Below, one piece after another: positions 62,657 through 64,000 of a stretch of DNA of 64,000 nucleotides. Within the stretch, counting starts at the first letter, position 1. Each line of letters opens with the position of its first letter. Below the pieces are notes generated by a model, which was not told the DNA's origin, searched no databases, and saw only the letters and a program-made list of their open reading frames with translations. The stretch is from Candidatus Zixiibacteriota bacterium (GTDB lineage: Bacteria; Zixibacteria; MSB-5A5; JAABVY01): assembly GCA_011056555.1 (NCBI GenBank), contig DSEQ01000002.1, positions 19,273-83,272 of the forward strand. Reading direction: 5' to 3'. The translations under genes were made by a program, and so were the position numbers.

Positions 62657-63574
62657 ATGAAACTCAGCATAAGGAAGATCAAGCCCGATGATACACGGCT
62701 GGCCGAACGGCTGGTCATGCGCACGATGAATAGTCTGCGCGAGACCCATAGCATGTCTCCAGTGCCCTATAAGCCCGGACGCAAGCGCAACACCATGATG
62801 TGCCACTTGCTGAAAACCGACCCCGGCGGTACTATCGGCGCTTTTTCCGGCAACAGGCTGGTGGGTTATGCTTCCGCCATGATTCGTGACGGTCACTGGT
62901 ACCTGGCACATCTCTTCACCGATCAACGCTTTCAGGGCAAGGGAATCGGCAGAAAACTGCTCAAGCGCGTCTATAACTTCAACAAAGAAGCTGAAATTCA
63001 CACACGTTCCCTGGCGACATTCGCCTTCAATCCCTTTGCCGTGCAGCTATATGCCCGATTCGGCATGTATCCGATTCAACTGCTGCCCATGATGACCTGG
63101 AAATACGATCAGAAAAAACGGGTACAGAAAATCAAAACTGATTATGATTTAAAAGCGGTACCGATTGATGATTACGACCAGATTGAAATCCTTAACAGCT
63201 TCGATCTTCCCAACCGCGGTGTATGCCGTCCCGAGGATCACAAGTTCTGGATCGACAGCGAGCTGGTTCACGGTTTCATTTATCAGTATCGCGGCAACCC
63301 GGTGGGATATACCTGGATTACAAGAGACACTGTCATGGCGCCGGTAACGTCATCAAAGCCGGAGTATCTCATCCCATGCCTGGCCGAGACCATCAACTAT
63401 ATGAGAGGGCGGAAATTCGAGAAGCTGATTGTCTGGGTACCCGGTAGTAATGGTTCTGTGCTGGATTTTCTTCTCAAGAACAAATTCAAGTTGGAGGAGA
63501 ATGAACTCCTCATGAGTGACCGTCCTTTCGCCCGGGACGACTGCTACCTCCCCGCATCGCTGGCGTTTTATTAA
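62657..63574 (+). CDS. GNAT family N-acetyltransferase
   Basis: 305 residues with AGGAGGGAGAT ahead of the ATG. The N-terminal GNAT domain has the acetyl-CoA loop LFTDQRFQGKGIGRKLLKRV (about residue 87-106) and LATFAFNPFAVQLYARFGM. The C-terminal half (about 160-300) resembles a second, more diverged GNAT module (DSELVHGFIYQYRGNPVGYTWI), so the protein appears to be a double GNAT. Substrate unknown. It is divergent from the HNH-trpS operon. Confidence 0.85.
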   Translation: MKLSIRKIKPDDTRLAERLVMRTMNSLRETHSMSPVPYKPGRKRNTMMCHLLKTDPGGTIGAFSGNRLVGYASAMIRDGHWYLAHLFTDQRFQGKGIGRKLLKRVYNFNKEAEIHTRSLATFAFNPFAVQLYARFGMYPIQLLPMMTWKYDQKKRVQKIKTDYDLKAVPIDDYDQIEILNSFDLPNRGVCRPEDHKFWIDSELVHGFIYQYRGNPVGYTWITRDTVMAPVTSSKPEYLIPCLAETINYMRGRKFEKLIVWVPGSNGSVLDFLLKNKFKLEENELLMSDRPFARDDCYLPASLAFY

Positions 63575-63611
63575 GAAAAATGCCGGAGAAATATCAAAAT
63601 CTGTCAGGGTG

Positions 63612-63682
63612 ACCCAATCTTTAGATTGGGACGGATCTCACCTAAATCATCTGCAATTCCCAAGCTTAAGCTTGGGGCACTC
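63612..63682. repeat. two perfect short palindromes
   Basis: CCCAATCT-TT-AGATTGGG (63613-63630) and CCCAAGCTTAAGCTTGGG (63659-63676) followed by GCAC. They resemble the hairpins near 21411-21480 in having GGC/GGGCAC after a perfect palindrome of varying core. Confidence 0.6.
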
Positions 63683-63792
63683 CTGGACTTCATTTATATA
63701 ACCACATTTACAATTCCCTATCCCCTCATTGTTTAAACTTGACCTGTCCATACAAATATGTTAGTTTAAGATAAATCCGGCAAGGAGGGGCA

Positions 63793-63906
63793 ATGAATGT
63801 CGTTCTGACAATTATCATTATCGTAGTCGCGCTCGGTATCGCCGTGTTTGTGGCCGCCAATCTGATCGAGATGTTGAGTGATGTCGAAAAGAGCATGAAG
63901 CGGTAG
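63793..63906 (+). CDS. 37-residue single-span membrane peptide
   Basis: Too short for the ORF track. ATG 63793 is preceded by AAGGAGGGGCA, a strong ribosome site, and the frame ends at TAG 63904. The product has one hydrophobic helix (VVLTIIIIVVALGIAVFVAA, residues 3-22) and a charged tail (EKSMKR). It could be a small membrane regulator. No homologue is recognised; translation is supported only by the ribosome site and the composition. Confidence 0.5.
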   Translation: MNVVLTIIIIVVALGIAVFVAANLIEMLSDVEKSMKR

Positions 63907-64000
63907 CTATCTTATTGAGTATCATTCTCACGTAATCACCTAGCTGAACATGCTCACCTTATATAGAACCAAGTAATTCCCTGATTATTGTAAGCATATC

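Overview
The window reads as about 64 kb of chromosome from a Gram-negative bacterium. It encodes both halves of the heptose activation pathway (rfaE1, rfaE2), a TonB-dependent outer-membrane receptor, MreC/MreD and a PilT-like ATPase. A C-terminal dockerin pair on a secreted beta-propeller, together with the overall gene content, resembles uncultivated FCB-type lineages such as candidate division Zixibacteria. That placement is inference from gene style, not a phylogeny. Most genes lie on the minus strand in tight, often overlapping operons.

Layout. 1-9059 (-): envelope operon running flippase-like protein, YfhO-like membrane protein, two family 2 glycosyltransferases, WecA/MraY-like transferase, accA, PTS IIA, mreC, mreD (cut by the window edge). 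9148-12190 (+): pyrR-pyrB-pyrC with a consensus promoter and a PyrR-type attenuator. 12207-15080 (-): a glycosyltransferase and an orphan double ECF ATPase. 15164-21018 (-): accC-gcvH-gcvPA-DUF2007-thioredoxin/TPR-gcvPB; the thioredoxin reading frame has one in-frame TGA exactly where the first CxxC cysteine belongs, so it is most likely a selenoprotein. 21019-24857: an accessory stretch with palindromic repeat families, a secreted DUF2225-like protein, a 62-residue protein, OsmC and a methyltransferase. 24858-29749 (-): pilT-like, accB, aminopeptidase, TPR protein, rfaE2, rfaE1. 29825-35888: DUF3467, GH57 enzyme, DUF1579 and mutS2 on plus, a VOC protein on minus.

35898-44725 (-): YdjC deacetylase, then a cobalamin riboswitch driving a BtuB-like receptor and a beta-propeller/dockerin protein (a candidate BtuG-type B12 binder), followed by rlmN, der and a DUF512 radical-SAM protein; tRNA-Gly(CCC) precedes them. 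44985-53348 (-): a regulatory island with a sigma-28 type factor, an IS256-transposase-derived protein with a damaged catalytic triad, a DUF2225 protein, PilZ, a histidine kinase with a degenerate ATPase domain, a response regulator and a CheB-like protein lacking the catalytic His. 53594-62410 (-): mtaB, then the conserved block HNH-trpS-scpA-scpB-rluB-cmk-plsC-rpsA. 62657 to the end (+): a GNAT protein, palindromic repeats and a 37-residue membrane peptide.

The most notable observations are the selenocysteine-type thioredoxin inside the glycine-cleavage operon, the B12-regulated receptor plus dockerin-tagged propeller, and the transposase-derived protein next to the sigma factor.
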